Assembly: GCA_947561585.1 (NCBI GenBank)
Contig: CANNZV010002341.1
Coordinates: forward strand, 38,674 to 102,673
Direction: 5' to 3'
Source: Caprella mutica
Taxonomy: Eukaryota; Arthropoda; Malacostraca; Amphipoda; Caprellidae
DNA length: 64,000 bases
Positions 10,491 through 22,707 of this stretch are shown piece by piece. The notes under the pieces are model-generated. The model saw nothing but the letters and a program-made list of their open reading frames with translations, searched no databases and was not told where the DNA came from. The number at the start of each line of letters is the position of its first letter. Within the stretch, counting starts at the first letter, position 1. A program made the position numbers and the translations under genes.

Positions 10491-13132
10491 CACACTGAAA
10501 ATAATGCAAATCAATGTCAGGGGGTGGCAGTCCAATAAAAATAGCATTTCAAATGCAGCTATCTCGGAAGATGTAGACATCCTACTCATCAACGAGCATG
10601 GCATAAAATCAGGAACCCCAATCAAAATATGGAATTACAATATCTACAAAACAAACAAAACCAATGAACCACTCAATGGTTGTGCAATAGCCATTAAAAG
10701 ATCTCTCCAATATCGCATTCATGAAGACTATATAAGTGACTTACTAAGCATCACAATAGAAACAAACCTTGGTCCCATAGAAATTGCAACCTCATACGTC
10801 CCCCCCAGAACTGGCTTCCTCAACTACATAGACTACTACAACCTCCTGAATAAACCCCATCCAGTATACATAATAGCCGACCTAAATGCAAGGAGTGTAA
10901 GTCTTGGCCACAATAATAATAATAGTATCGGAAAACAAATAGAAATGCTAATCAATAGAAACCACTGCACCCACATAGGACCAAACTTCCCCACTTTTAT
11001 CACCCAAAGAAGTAAAACCTCCCCAGATATAATATTAACAAACAATAGATGCATCCACAATATATATGCAGAACCCGGACCCCCAACCACGAGTGACCAC
11101 ATACCAATAGTAATCACAATATCCTGCAATCCAATCCTAATCCCCATCAAACAAAGATATAGCTTCAAACAGGCTGATTGGGATGTTTTCAAGGGAAGAC
11201 TGAGACGAGAGAGGAGAACGGAGAACTTGAGGACGAAGGAGAAGATTGACGAAGAGGTGGACAGATGGACTGGGAAAATTCAGGAAGCCACTACCGAAGC
11301 TGTACCTAAAACAAGATTCAGACCTGTACCTTACGCCAAGGACTCTGACAGACTACGCGACCTGAAACTGAGATACAGAAGGGTGTATCATGAGATCCTA
11401 GCTTTTGGCCCAAGCAGGAGAAGGCAGCGGGAAATATTGAGACTGAGACAAAGACTAAGAGACGAGATTGTAAGACTGCAGACGGAGAGCTGGAACGAAC
11501 TTGTCGAGAAGACGGACCTACAGAGGAACTCCAAGGACTTCTGGCTCTCCGTCAGGAGAATGATGGGGAGGAAAGAGACAACGGAAACGAGGCACGTAAA
11601 GGACCATCAAGGCAAGAAAATATACGATGAGGAAACAAAGGAACAGATTTTCCGCCATTACTGGGAGAGAATGCTGAAGATTACTGACGACGACAACGAC
11701 GAATTCGACAGACAAACTCACGACACTGTTAGCAGCACTATAGACAACCACCATCAACTTCTCAACAGCAACCAAATAGACTACAATTTCACTCCAGCTA
11801 CCCCAGAAGATATAATAGAGATCATAAAAACCTTCAAACAAAAAGCACCAGGGGAAGACGAAATAACCAAATACCAGCTCTCTAACCTCCCTATGAATAT
11901 GATCAGAAACCTTACAACAATAATCAATGAATCCCTTGCAATAGGCCACTTCCCAAACAGATGGAAACAATCAATAATGATACTAATACCAAAAGGAACC
12001 TCACCAACCAGCCATACTGACTTCAGACCGATCTCCCTCCTAGACCTTCCCGGAAAAATCATGGAAAAATTCATTAACAGACAATTGATAACATTCATAG
12101 ATGCAAACAACCTAAATAACCCAGCGCAACACGGCTTCCGAAAAGATCACGGTACTGACACTGCAACAGCAATCATATATGAATCAATAGCAGCCAGCAA
12201 ATCACACAACCACAATACAATAGCAATCATGAGAGACGTAAGTAAGGCCTTTGACAGAGTGTGGCATTCGGGACTGGTATACAAACTGATCATCCAAAAC
12301 TTCCCTGACAATCTAATACGAATAATAGCATCATACTTAAGCTATAGAAAAGCAAAAATAAGACTCAACAAGCATACAGGACCAGCATTCCCAATAAACT
12401 GCGGTGTACCACAAGGAGGATGCCTCTCACCAGTGCTCTACACATTCATATATATATATCATATATGCAGACGATACAACCCAACTCATCAGATACCCAG
12501 GCACTGTCAACATGACAACAGCAATAGCCAAAAGAGAAATAGAAAAAATCAACGAATTCGAGAAAAACTGGAAAATAAAAACCAACATCCAAAAATTCAA
12601 GATAGTACCAATCTGCATCAAAAAACCACATGCCATAGAAGTCAACAACAATAGGATAGAAACCACCAACTCAGCAATAGCACTAGGAACAAAAATATCC
12701 TCATCAGGCTTCAGCCCGCATACAACAGACAGAATTAATAGCTGCAAACCACTACTAAGCAGACTGTTCCAAATGAAAAACCTGACCATGAAAAACAAAA
12801 GAAAAATCTACCTTGCAATAATTAGAACAAAATTAACCTACCCAATAATCCCTCTTCATACCCGATCACAAGATCAAAAAAGAAAAATGCAGATTATCCA
12901 GAACAAAGCAGCACGCATCATCACAGGAATAAGGAAAAGAAATCGGATCTCCAACGAACTAACAAATGAAATAGCAAATCTCCCCCCAATAAACATATAT
13001 ATGCATCAACAAGCTACAAAAATCTGGACAAAAATAGACCCAACAGACTTACTCCAATTCTCCAACAAAGAATATAAAAACCTGCCCTCTAGCAGAAGAA
13101 TAACGGAAATGCCCCCTACCGCAATATACTAG
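10477..13132 (+). pseudogene. ORF2 endonuclease-reverse transcriptase, one frameshift
   Basis: First part (10477 to about 12450): an APE-type endonuclease with QINVRGWQS, INEHGI, IIADLNARS, TSPDIILTN and TTSDHIPI (ending near residue 210), then a basic linker and reverse transcriptase blocks TDFRPISLLDLPGKIMEK, AQHGFRKDHGT, DVSKAFDRVWH and GVPQGGCLSPVLY. The frame is lost in an alternating AT run at 12448-12466; the remainder continues in another frame with YADDT (12464-12478) and the thumb region to a stop at 13132. The enzyme nicks target DNA and copies the element RNA at the nick. Only this one lesion is evident. Length and lack of RNase H fit Jockey-like clades. Confidence 0.85.
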
Positions 13133-13205
13133 CTGTCACCAGAAATAAAACCAAATAGACCACTAACAATATCAACAGTCTGACGACTTCAACTTCAAAC
13201 AAGAG

Positions 13206-13298
13206 GTGAGAGGTTGGCAGATGGGCAGTGCGCTCTTCCTACGGCTGGCCCCTGGGCTGGCAACGGGGAGAGCGGGTGCTTGTCTGCCGGTCCCTCAC
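13206..13298 (+). other. Predicted 3-prime UTR stem-loop of the non-LTR element
   Basis: The segment starts GTGAGAGGTTGGCAGA and ends TCTGCCGGTCCCTCAC; as RNA these pair over about 15 of 16 positions with G-U pairs, and an inner CGCTCTTCC pairs with GGGGAGAGCG. A stable hairpin just after the ORF2 stop is a plausible recognition site for the element's reverse transcriptase. Confidence 0.55.
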
Positions 13299-13539
13299 CA
13301 TTCTCAATTTTTCCATAATTAACAGCATTTTTTATAACCCAAGCAGAGTATTGCTACCAATTTAAAAAAATAGTTGCATCCAATCTTATTTGCCAAGTCG
13401 GTAATTACCGATATCTTTTACCTCTTACTATTTTATTTCTTTTTCCTTTACTTTTTGACCTCCTACTTTCTCTTCTTCCCCCTAACCCCCTTATTTTCTG
13501 CCTCTTTTGCAGAAAAATCATCGATATATCCCATTACGG

Positions 13540-14085
13540 CTTTTGAACTCGTACTAAGAGGTTGTTCTAAGCCAGACTCTCACCAGTGTTTAACTGCGCA
13601 TTACTTCGGTAAGTGAGTCCATCTTGGATACTTTTTTATCTATGATAGTTTATTCACTGGCTAGAGTTTTAATTCCATAATACACTTGCTCTTTATTGAG
13701 TTTTTCCCCTATTTATGAATAAGTTTTTAGCCATCAAGATGGTTTATTAACTTATGCAAGTACGCTGTACGTTTAAACGGAATTTCAATTACGTTTATAC
13801 TGAAAAGTTCCTAACCTTTAAAGTTCTGATTTAGTTTCTTAAATGTTTAATTAAGTGCTACTTATAAAGCATCTGTTATTAATAATATACTCGATGCTGT
13901 TTGTTCACTATTATGTCAATAATATTATTCTCAACCCTAGGTAGGTAGTAGGTACTAAACTACTAAATATTAAATTCTGGTACCTAACTACCTGCCAACT
14001 AGGGTTTGTTATTAAACTGCGCAATAAGTTGCTGACTTCTTTTTGTGACTAGGACTTATCAGAACTAATGGTGGATAACTTTTTA
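13540..14085. other. No gene recognised
   Basis: The first bases after the target duplication may be the displaced remainder of family B; the rest is AT-rich and unassigned. Confidence 0.4.
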
Positions 14086-15835
14086 ATGCAATAAAGCTAG
14101 TACATGACATTGGAACGCAATAAAGCTAGTACATGACATTGGAACGCAATAGTAAAGCTAGTACATGACATTGGAACGCAATAAAGCTAGTACATGACAT
14201 TGGAACGCAATGAAGCTAGTACATGACATTGGAACGCAATAAAGCTAATACATGACATTGGAACGCAATAAAGCTAGTACATGACTTTGGAACGCAATAA
14301 AGCTAGTACATGACATTGGAACGCATTAAAGCTAGTACATGACATTGGAACGCATTAAAGCTAGTACATGACATTGGAACGCAATGAAGCTAGTACATGA
14401 CATTGGAACGCAATAAAGCTAATACATGACATTGGAACGCAATAAAGCTAGTACATGACATTGGAACGCAATAAAGCTAGTACATGACATTGGAACGCAT
14501 TAAAGCTAGTACATGACATTGGAACGCATTAAAGCTAGTACATGACATTGGAACGCAATGAAGCTAGTACATGACATTGGAACGCAATAAAGCTAATACA
14601 TGACATTGGAACGCATTAAAGCTAGTACATGACATTGGAACGCAATAAAGCTAATACATGACTTTGGAACGCAATAAAGCTAGTACATGACATTGGAACG
14701 CATTAAAGCTAGTACATGACATTGGAACGCATTAAAGCTAGTACATGACATTGGAACGCAATGAAGCTAGTACATGACATTGGAACGCAATAAAGCTAAT
14801 ACATGACATTGGAACGCATTAAAGCTAGTACATGACATTGGAACGCATTAAAGCTAGTACATTGAAATGGAACGCAACATAGCTAGTACATTGAAGTGGA
14901 ACGCAACATAGCTAGTTCATTGAAGTGGAACGCAACATAGCTAGTACATTGAAATGGAACGCATCATAGCTAGTACATTGAAGTGGAACGCAACATAGCT
15001 AGTACATTGAAATGGAACGCATCATAGCTAGTACATTGAAGTGGAACGCAACATAGCTAGTACATTGAAATGGAACGCATCATAGCTAGTACATTGAATT
15101 GGAACGCATCATAGCTACTGCATTGAAATGGAACGCAACATAGCTAGTGCATTAAAATAGAACGCAACATAGCTAGTGCATTAAAATGGAACGCAACATA
15201 GCTAGTAGATTGCAATGGAACGTAACATAGCTAGTACATTGCGATGGAACGCAACATAGCTAGTACATTGCGATCGAACGCAACATAGCCAGTACATTGC
15301 CATCGAACGCAACATAGCTAGTACATTGCGATCGAACGCAACATAGTTAGTACATTGCGATCGAACGCAACATAGCTAGTACATTGCAATAGAACGCAAC
15401 ATAGCTAGTACATTGCAATAGAACGCAACATAGCTAGTACATTTCGATGGAACGCAACATAGCTAGTACATTCTGATGGAATGCGGTTTAGCTAGTACAT
15501 TCCGATGGAATGAGACTCATCTAGTACAGTTCAATAGAACGCAACAAAGCTAGTACATTCTGATGGAACGCAACAAAGCTAGTACATTACGATGGAACGC
15601 AATAAAGCTAGTACATTACGATGGAACGCAACTTAGCAAGAAACTTACGATAGAACGCAATAAAGCTAGTACATTACGATGGAACGCAACAAAGCTAGTA
15701 CATTACGATGGAACGCAATAAAGCTAGTACATTACGATGGAACGCAACTTAGCAAGAACCTTACGATGGAACGCAACCTAGCAAGAACCTTACGATAGAA
15801 AGCAATAAAGCTAGTACATTACGATGGAACGCAAA
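14086..15835. repeat. 29-bp satellite, about 60 units in two subfamilies
   Basis: Tandem units of 29 bp. From 14086 to about 14860 they read like GCTAGTACATGACATTGG followed by AACGCAATAAA. From about 14861 to 15835 they read GCTAGTACATTG(N)(N)ATGG then AACGCAACATA, with progressive changes along the array. Neighbouring units are most alike, as expected from slippage or unequal exchange. No function is evident. Confidence 0.95.
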
Positions 15836-16640
15836 TGTACGACATGACGAAATGCAGGTATACGTCATGACGGTATACAACTGAACGTCATGACGGTATA
15901 CAACTGAACGTCATGACGGTATACAACTGAGTGTCATGACGTTATACAACTGAACGTCACGACGGTATACAACTCTACTTCATGACTGAATACAAATGTA
16001 CGTCATTACGGAATACTACTATGCGTCATAACGGAATGCAAATGTGCGTCATCACTAATACAAATGTACGTCTTGGCGGAATAAAACTGCGTCATTACGA
16101 AACGCAAATGTGCGTCATTACAGAACGCAAATGCCTCTTAACAGAAAGCAAATGTACGTCATCATTGAATATAAAGGTGCGTCATCACTGTATGCAAAGG
16201 TGCGTCATCACTGAATACAAAGGTGCGTCATCACTGAATACAAAGGTGCGTCATCACTGAATGCAAAGGTGCGTCATCACTGAATGCAAAGGTGCGTCAT
16301 CACTGAATACAAAGGTGCGTCATCACTGAATGCAAAGGTGCGTCATCACTGAATGCAAAGGTGCGTCATCACTGAATACAAAGGTGCGTCATCACTGAAT
16401 ACAAAGGTGCGTCATCACTGAATGCAAAGGTGCGTCATCACTGAATGCAAAGGTGCGTCATCACTGAATACAAAGGTGCGTCATCACTGAATACAAAGGT
16501 GCGTCATTACTGAATGCAAAGGTGCGTCATCACTGAATACAAAGGTGCGTCATCACTGAATACAAAGGTGCGTCATCACTGAATACAAAGGTGCGTCATC
16601 ACTGAATGCAAAGGTGCGTCATCACTGAATGCAAACCTAC
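15836..16640. repeat. 23-bp satellite (CGTCATCACTGAAT type)
   Basis: First a few units like CATGACGGTATACAACTGAACGT, then from about 16000 degenerate and finally nearly perfect units CGTCATCACTGAATGCAAAGG plus TG. An open frame across 15982-16260 is a by-product of the repeat. Confidence 0.9.
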
Positions 16641-17004
16641 GTCTTGTGTGATTCGACAATGAGACACGAAACCGTATTTGAGGTTTGCCCATCGTACAAC
16701 ATGCAAAGGAGACCCACCTTAGATGGAGGTCTCATTTACCTATAACCTATTCTAGCTTGACAAACTATCCAACATCCTAGTTGGTGACAGTTTGGCATGG
16801 TCACCTATGACAATGCAAGCTGGACTTAGCACCAGATCACTCTTTGATCTTTCACAAGTGACCACCTGCCTTCTTGACTTCGCTGAATCTAGCGCAAGGG
16901 ACAATCTGCGTGCTGCCTCACTGTCACAGCGGCCAGTGACCGTTCCGATTGCAAATACGTCATTATGTATTGCAAAAGTACGTTGTGACTTTTAGAAGTC
17001 GTCT
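16641..17004. other. Unique spacer within the satellite block
   Basis: Non-repetitive, more GC-balanced sequence of about 360 bp between the 23-bp and 22-bp arrays. An open frame of 67 codons at 16792-16995 has no recognisable family. It may be an ancestral non-satellite segment trapped between expanding arrays. Confidence 0.45.
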
Positions 17005-20000
17005 AGATTAAAGTCTAAAGTCGTCAAGACTGAATTCAAAAGTCGTCAAGACTGAATTCAAAAGTCGTCAAGACTGAATTCAAAAGTCGTCAAGACTGAA
17101 TTCAATAGTCGTCAAGACGGAATTCAATAGTCGTCTAGACGGAATTCAATAGTCGTCTAGACGGAATTCAATAGTCGTCTAGACGGAATTCAATAGTCGT
17201 CAAGACGAAATTCAATAGTTGTCAAGACGAAATTCAATAGTCGTCAAGACGAAATTCAATAGTCGTCAAGACGAAATTCAATAGTCGTCAAGATGGAATT
17301 CAATAGTCGTCAAGACGGAATTCAATAGTCGTCAAGACGGAATTCAATAGTCGTCAAGACGGAATTCAATAGTCGTCAAGACGGAATTCAATAGTCGTCA
17401 AGACGGAATTCAATAGTCATCTAGACGGAATTCAATAGTCGTCAAGACAAAATTCAATAGTCGTCAAGACGGTATTCAATAGTCATCTAGGCTGAATTCG
17501 TGAGTCATCTAGATGGAATTCATAAGTTGCGTAAGACGCAATTCAAAACACGTTTAGATGAAATTCTAAAGTGGTCTAGAAGGAAATTCACAGAGTCTGA
17601 TACACGGAGAATTCCCAAGCCGTCTTGACAGTATTCTAAAGTTGTCTAGACGGAACTCAAAAGTCTTATAGAATGAAATTCAAAACCACGTCTTAACGAA
17701 ATTCTTACGTCATCTCGACTGAATTCAAATTTACGTCAAGACTGAATCCCAAAATCGCCAAGGCAGGATTCAAGAGTTCGACTAAACGGAAATTAAAATT
17801 CATCTATTGGGAATTCAAAACTACATCCTGACTGAATTCTAAAATCATCTACAGAGAATTCAAAATGTTCTAAATTGAATTCTAAAGTCGTCTAGACGGA
17901 ATAATTAAAGAGTATGTCCAGACTGAATTAAAAAGCGTGCTCAGACTAATTCATTACTACGTTCAGACTGAAGTCTATAAAGTCGTCTAGACTAAATTCA
18001 AGAGGACGTCTACACGGAATTCAAAAGTCGTCTACACGGAATACAAAATTCGTTTAGATTGAATTCAGAAGTCCTCTTGACGGAATTCAAGGGACGCTTA
18101 GATGGAATCGCAACTACGTCTAGACTCTAGACTGCATTCAAAAGTCCTCTAGGCGGAATTAAAAAATCTTCTAGACGGAATTTTAAAGTAATCTGACGGA
18201 ATTCCCAACTAAGTCTAATAGTTAGTTATGAGGGACATGCGAGTTTCTTAGCGAGCACCAACTAACTCTAAACAGAATCCCCTACTAAGTCTAGACGGAA
18301 TTCCCTACTAAGTCTAGACGGAATTCCTTACTAAGTCTAGACGGAATTCCCAACTAAGTCTAGACGGAATTCCCAACTAAGTCTAGACGGAATTCCCAAC
18401 TAAGTCTAGACGGAATTCCCAACTAAGTCTAGACGGAATTCCCAACTAAGTCTAGACGGAATTCCCAACGAAGTCTAGACGGAATTCCCAACTAAGTCTA
18501 GACGGAATTCCCAACTAAGTCTAGACGGAATTCCCAACTAAGTCTAGACGGAATTCCCTACTAAGTCTAGACGGAATTCCCAACTAAGTCTAGACGGAAT
18601 TCCCAACTAAGTCTAGACGGAATTCCCAACTAAGTCTAGACGGAATTCCCAACTAAGTCTAGACGGAATTCTTAAGCACGTCTAGACTGAATTCTTAAGC
18701 ACGTCTAGACGGAATTCTTAAGCACGTCTAGACGGAATTCCTAAGCACGTCTAGACGGAATTCCTAAGCACGTCTAGACGGAATTCCTAAGCACGTCTAG
18801 ACGGAATTCCTAAGCACGTCTAGACGGAATTCCTAAGCACGTCTAGACGGAATTCCCAACTACGTCTAGACGGAATTCCCAACTACGTCTAGACTGAATT
18901 CCCAACTACGTCTAGACGGAATTTCCAACTACGTCTAGACGGAATTTCCAACTACGTCTAGACGGAATTCCCAACTACGTCTAGACGGAATTCCCAACTA
19001 CGTCTAGACGGAATTCCCAACTACGTCTAGACGGAATTCCCAACTACATCTAGACGGAATACAGAGGTCATCTAGCTGAAATTCTGATTTACGTTTACAC
19101 AAAATTAAAAACTCATCTGAATTCTAAAGTCTTCTGACTGAATTCTAGAGTACGTCTAGACTTAATTCATAAGTCACCTAGAATGAATTCATAAGTCATC
19201 TAGACTGAATTCATAAGTCATCTAGACTGAATTCTTAAGTCATCTAGACTGAATTCTTAAGTCATCTAGACTGAATTCTTAAGTCATCTAGACTGAATTC
19301 GTAAGTCATCTAGACTGAATTCGTAAGTCATCTAGACTGAATTCGTAAGTCATCTAGACTGAATTCTTAAGTCATCTAGACTGAATTCGTAAGTCATCTA
19401 GACTGAATTCGTAAGTCATCTAGACTGAATTCATAAGTCATCTAGTAAACTGAATTCATAAGTCATCTAGTAGACTGAATTCTTAAGTCATGTAGACTCA
19501 ATCCAATAGTCGTCTGAACGAAATTCTTAAATGGTGTAGACGGGATTCAGAGTACTTCTCAAAATTTCAAATTACGTCTATACTGGATTTTAAATTGTCT
19601 AGACTGATTTCTAAAGTCGTATAGATTGAAATTAAAATTGTCTAGAATGAATTCTGGAGTTGTATGACTGAAATTAAAATTGTCTAGACTGAACTCTAAA
19701 GTCGTATAGACGGAACTCAAAACTACCTCCAAATGAATTCTAAAGTCTATGAGGATCTCTATTGTATGTAATATAGACTGAATTCAAGGATGGTCTAGAC
19801 GAAAGTCAAATTATGGGTGAACTGAATTCAAGAGTCGTCTAGACTGAATTCAAAAACAACCTAACCGGAATTCAAAGGTTCACATTGACGGATTTCAAAG
19901 TCTGTCTAGACTTAATTCGAAAGTCATATAGATGGAATCGGAAATAATCTAGACTCAATTTAAAGTCACTTAGACAAAATTTCAAAAATACGTCTAGATG

Positions 20001-20400
20001 GAATTAAAAATATTATCTAGACGATGGTCTAAAATCATCTAAATGGAATTCAGCAATACGTCAAAAAGGAATTCTAAAGTCTTCTAAATAGACAAATTTC
20101 TAAGACTAAGTTTAGTCTAAAGTCTAAATCATCTAGACGGTATACATTAGCCCTCTAGACGGGTTTTAAAGACGCTTAAACTGAATTCTAAAGTAGCTAC
20201 GTATAGAAGGAATTTGAAACTTCTTCAAGACGGAAATAACAATTTCCGTCCAAATAACAAATAGAATTCAAAGTTATCTAGACGTAATTAGAAAGTACGT
20301 CTTGGCGCAATAATGCAAAAATTGTCTAAGACGAGAATCAACTCGTCAAGACTGAATTCAAAAGTCGTGCAGACGGAATTCAAATACAGTCTACTTTCAT
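17005..20400. repeat. 22/23-bp satellites built on GTC..CTAGAC..GAATTC
   Basis: Successive homogeneous blocks: 17005-17520, 22-bp units GTCGTCAAGACGGAATTCAA plus TA; 18290-19075, 23-bp units GTCTAGACGGAATTCCCAA plus CTAA, or the AAGCACGTCTAGACGGAATT variant; 19075-19510, 22-bp units GTCATCTAGACTGAATTC plus TTAA. Between and after them (17520-18290, 19510-20400) are degenerate units of the same pattern. A short unrelated interruption lies near 18222-18272. No coding function. Confidence 0.9.
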
Positions 20401-21659
20401 GGCTACCAATTGAAATTAATAGCTACTCCTCCGTCGAGGGTAATTTGGTAGCGCCAATTATTTTTACAAAATATTACTAGATCGTTTAATTAACCATTAG
20501 CCCATGAGATGTATTTTCTTACACGAATTATCGTGTATCATAATTCCGTTTAACTTATGGGTAATTTCAAATGTTTGCATACCTCTCGCATGACTGAAAA
20601 GAACACACTATATGTGAACCGTCCAATTGGTCAGCTTACTCTTCTTTTTATTTATGCAGTATGCTATGCGAAAGATCTTCATCACAGTTTTCCCGCAGTA
20701 TGGGAAGAGAAATTCATAAGAATTTCAACAATTAAAGACCAACTTACTGTGCAATTCGACAAGCTCTTTTTTGATCATCAGATTTTCTCCTCCGGTTTAT
20801 TTTCCGAATCAAGAATCAAAGAAGACGAGAAACTATTTCGGTAAGCACGCTCATCGTCTACTCAAGTTAGAAACGCAGAGGTTTCATAGTAGACAGCAAA
20901 AGAGATAAAGTTATTCTCAACAGAAAATTCATACAAAACTTACACATGGCATAAACTAAGAGCAAAGTCTGAAAGTTACAGGCAGAATGCTTCAAACGGA
21001 AGCAATTTAACAGAGCTCTACGCACTGGTCCTCCAAGTTGTTCTAAACTTGTAAACATCTAAAGTGAGCTTTTTAAGGGACCAATAATGATTAGGCCTCA
21101 GCGGCTGCTACAACTATGGTGTTACCAATGTCATATAATATCATTAACCCTTGGCTACTACAGCCGCATGGCTGTTGCATATAAAGAACATTTGTATATA
21201 AAATCTTTGGTACAAGTAGCGCAAGGAACCATGATGAAATCTGTATCCTTTGGCTACGGAAAATTAACTGCATCTCGCTTTTATTGAAAGTATTAGCCAA
21301 ATCTAGAGATACACGATACTTTTTGGGCACAAGCATAGGCAAAAATAAATTAGAATGGTCTTACGCTAATTTTGTATTTTAATATGATACTTTAAGACTC
21401 AAGTGGATCAATACTTCTTTTCTTTGAAATATGGTATTACCTACATGACCATTTCATTGTATTCCTGGTTCACCAAAATTCTTTGCATTGAACATTGAAA
21501 CTACTAATAAACATTACTAAAAAATTGTTCTAGCAAAATTGTGATGGTGCCAAGCTATTAAAGGTCAATCAGTAATCTGTTAAATCAGAGGATGTTCTCG
21601 AGTCTTCGTGCATCAGAACGCCTCCTGCCAATTTCACCTCTGGCTGTGTTAAAGAATTC
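20401..21659. other. Spacer with one unassigned open frame
   Basis: No recognised gene. The plus-strand frame 20557-20844 (95 codons, starting ATG GGT AAT) has ordinary amino-acid composition but no family I know and no splice context, so it is left as possible but unsupported. Confidence 0.4.
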
Positions 21660-22151
21660 CGGCATAAGGAATTATTTTATCTTAGGACGTAGTATTACTA
21701 ATAAATAAACCTATTGAGCGGAGCGAAAGAGCTCCTATTTATTAGTAATACGTAGTCCTAAGATAAAATATATTACCTCCTCCACCCCCGTCCTGATACA
21801 CTTCAGAGACGCCGTAATGAGATATAGTTTTCCCGCGAAAGCCTTTTATAGCTGGCTAACGTATGGAGTAGTTTGTGATCGGAAGATACATGACGCAATA
21901 CTCATTCTAGGTTCAATCTAATACCTTAATTGATTAATTCATAGTAATACAATCAACCTATTGAGGAAATGTAACGAGATAACGTCAATTATCAATGAAA
22001 GTAATACATTATGTAATTAATACGTCAAATTAAGATGTAAACAATGCAAAATGGGGAAATTGCACTAGTCCAACGGCATAAGGAATTATTTTATCTTAGG
22101 ACGTAGTATTACTAATAAATAGGAGCTCTTTCGCTCCGCTCAATAGGTTTA
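21660..22151. mobile_element. Family B MITE with long inverted ends
   Basis: Element 21705-22151 (447 bp) is bounded by inverted repeats of about 64 bp that start TAAACCTATTGAGCGG and contain GGAGCGAAAGAGCTCC. The adjacent 21660-21704 repeats one inner end of the same family, so this copy appears to have inserted into, or been duplicated next to, another copy. Its interior matches 7949-8259 in reverse. No transposase. Confidence 0.8.
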
Positions 22152-22414
22152 TTTCAAAGATAATATTGTCACTTTCCTAGTGATAACAAGGAAACATTTC
22201 AATATTGTGTCTTCTGCCCAATTTTTTTCTGGGCTTAATTGTTTTGGGCTTAATCCATCAAACATTTGCAAAAGCGATATTGGAAATGTTGAATAACACA
22301 ATGGTTTCATTCCATTCCCGTCTAAATTCCATGCAACCACCAAACTGAAACATTTTTGTATACAAGGTTGGCTAAATATAAAAAGATGATCAAATTTCCC
22401 ATACTCGAGATTCT

Positions 22415-22420
22415 TTTATT
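22415..22420 (-). promoter_or_regulatory. Candidate poly(A) signal for ARP8
   Basis: AATAAA on the minus strand about 290 nt after the ARP8 stop. It is the first such hexamer I see downstream; the surrounding AT-rich, partly mobile-element-like sequence makes the call tentative. Confidence 0.35.
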
Positions 22421-22707
22421 ACAAACAGAATTAAAATTGAACCAATATTAAGGAAGTTTTTAATGTTTAAAATGTGAAACACTACACCCAGTTGTATATC
22501 AAAAAATTTGCTGCCTTAATTCTGAAACACCCTGTAGAGCTGAATAGCTACATGTTGCACTGAAAAAATATGTATATTGTTGAGATGATAATACAGGTAT
22601 TGATGAACTGAGTAGGTTACAACAGCTAAAACTTTAAATCAGGTACAGCGCAGAATTGACAACACCACACGAAGGGACATCTCTTCACCACACGAAGGGA
22701 CATCTCT

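Larger units (their letters stand above)
8260..13524 (+). mobile_element. Nearly intact non-LTR retrotransposon (Jockey/I superfamily)
   Basis: A 5.3-kb element with leader (8260-8999), gag-like ORF1, overlapping ORF2 with endonuclease and reverse transcriptase, and a structured 3-prime untranslated region (13133-13524). It is flanked by a 15-bp direct repeat TATATCCCATTACGG at 8245-8259 and 13525-13539, expected for target-primed reverse transcription, and sits inside a family B repeat. The 3-prime end shows no long poly(A). No RNase H domain follows the RT. The coding region is nearly complete, so insertion is fairly recent, but ORF2 carries one frameshift. Confidence 0.85.

Noticed and set aside
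9213..12798. Minus-strand frames across the LINE (for example 11518-11970 and 12427-12798)
   Set aside because: They are antisense shadows of the gag and reverse transcriptase frames and show no family resemblance.
14086..19510. CRISPR-like regular repeat arrays
   Set aside because: Units are contiguous 22-29-bp tandem repeats without unique spacers, in an animal genome; no cas genes.
20557..20844. 95-codon plus-strand frame as a gene
   Set aside because: No family resemblance, splice context or repeat of the frame elsewhere; length is compatible with chance in this composition.
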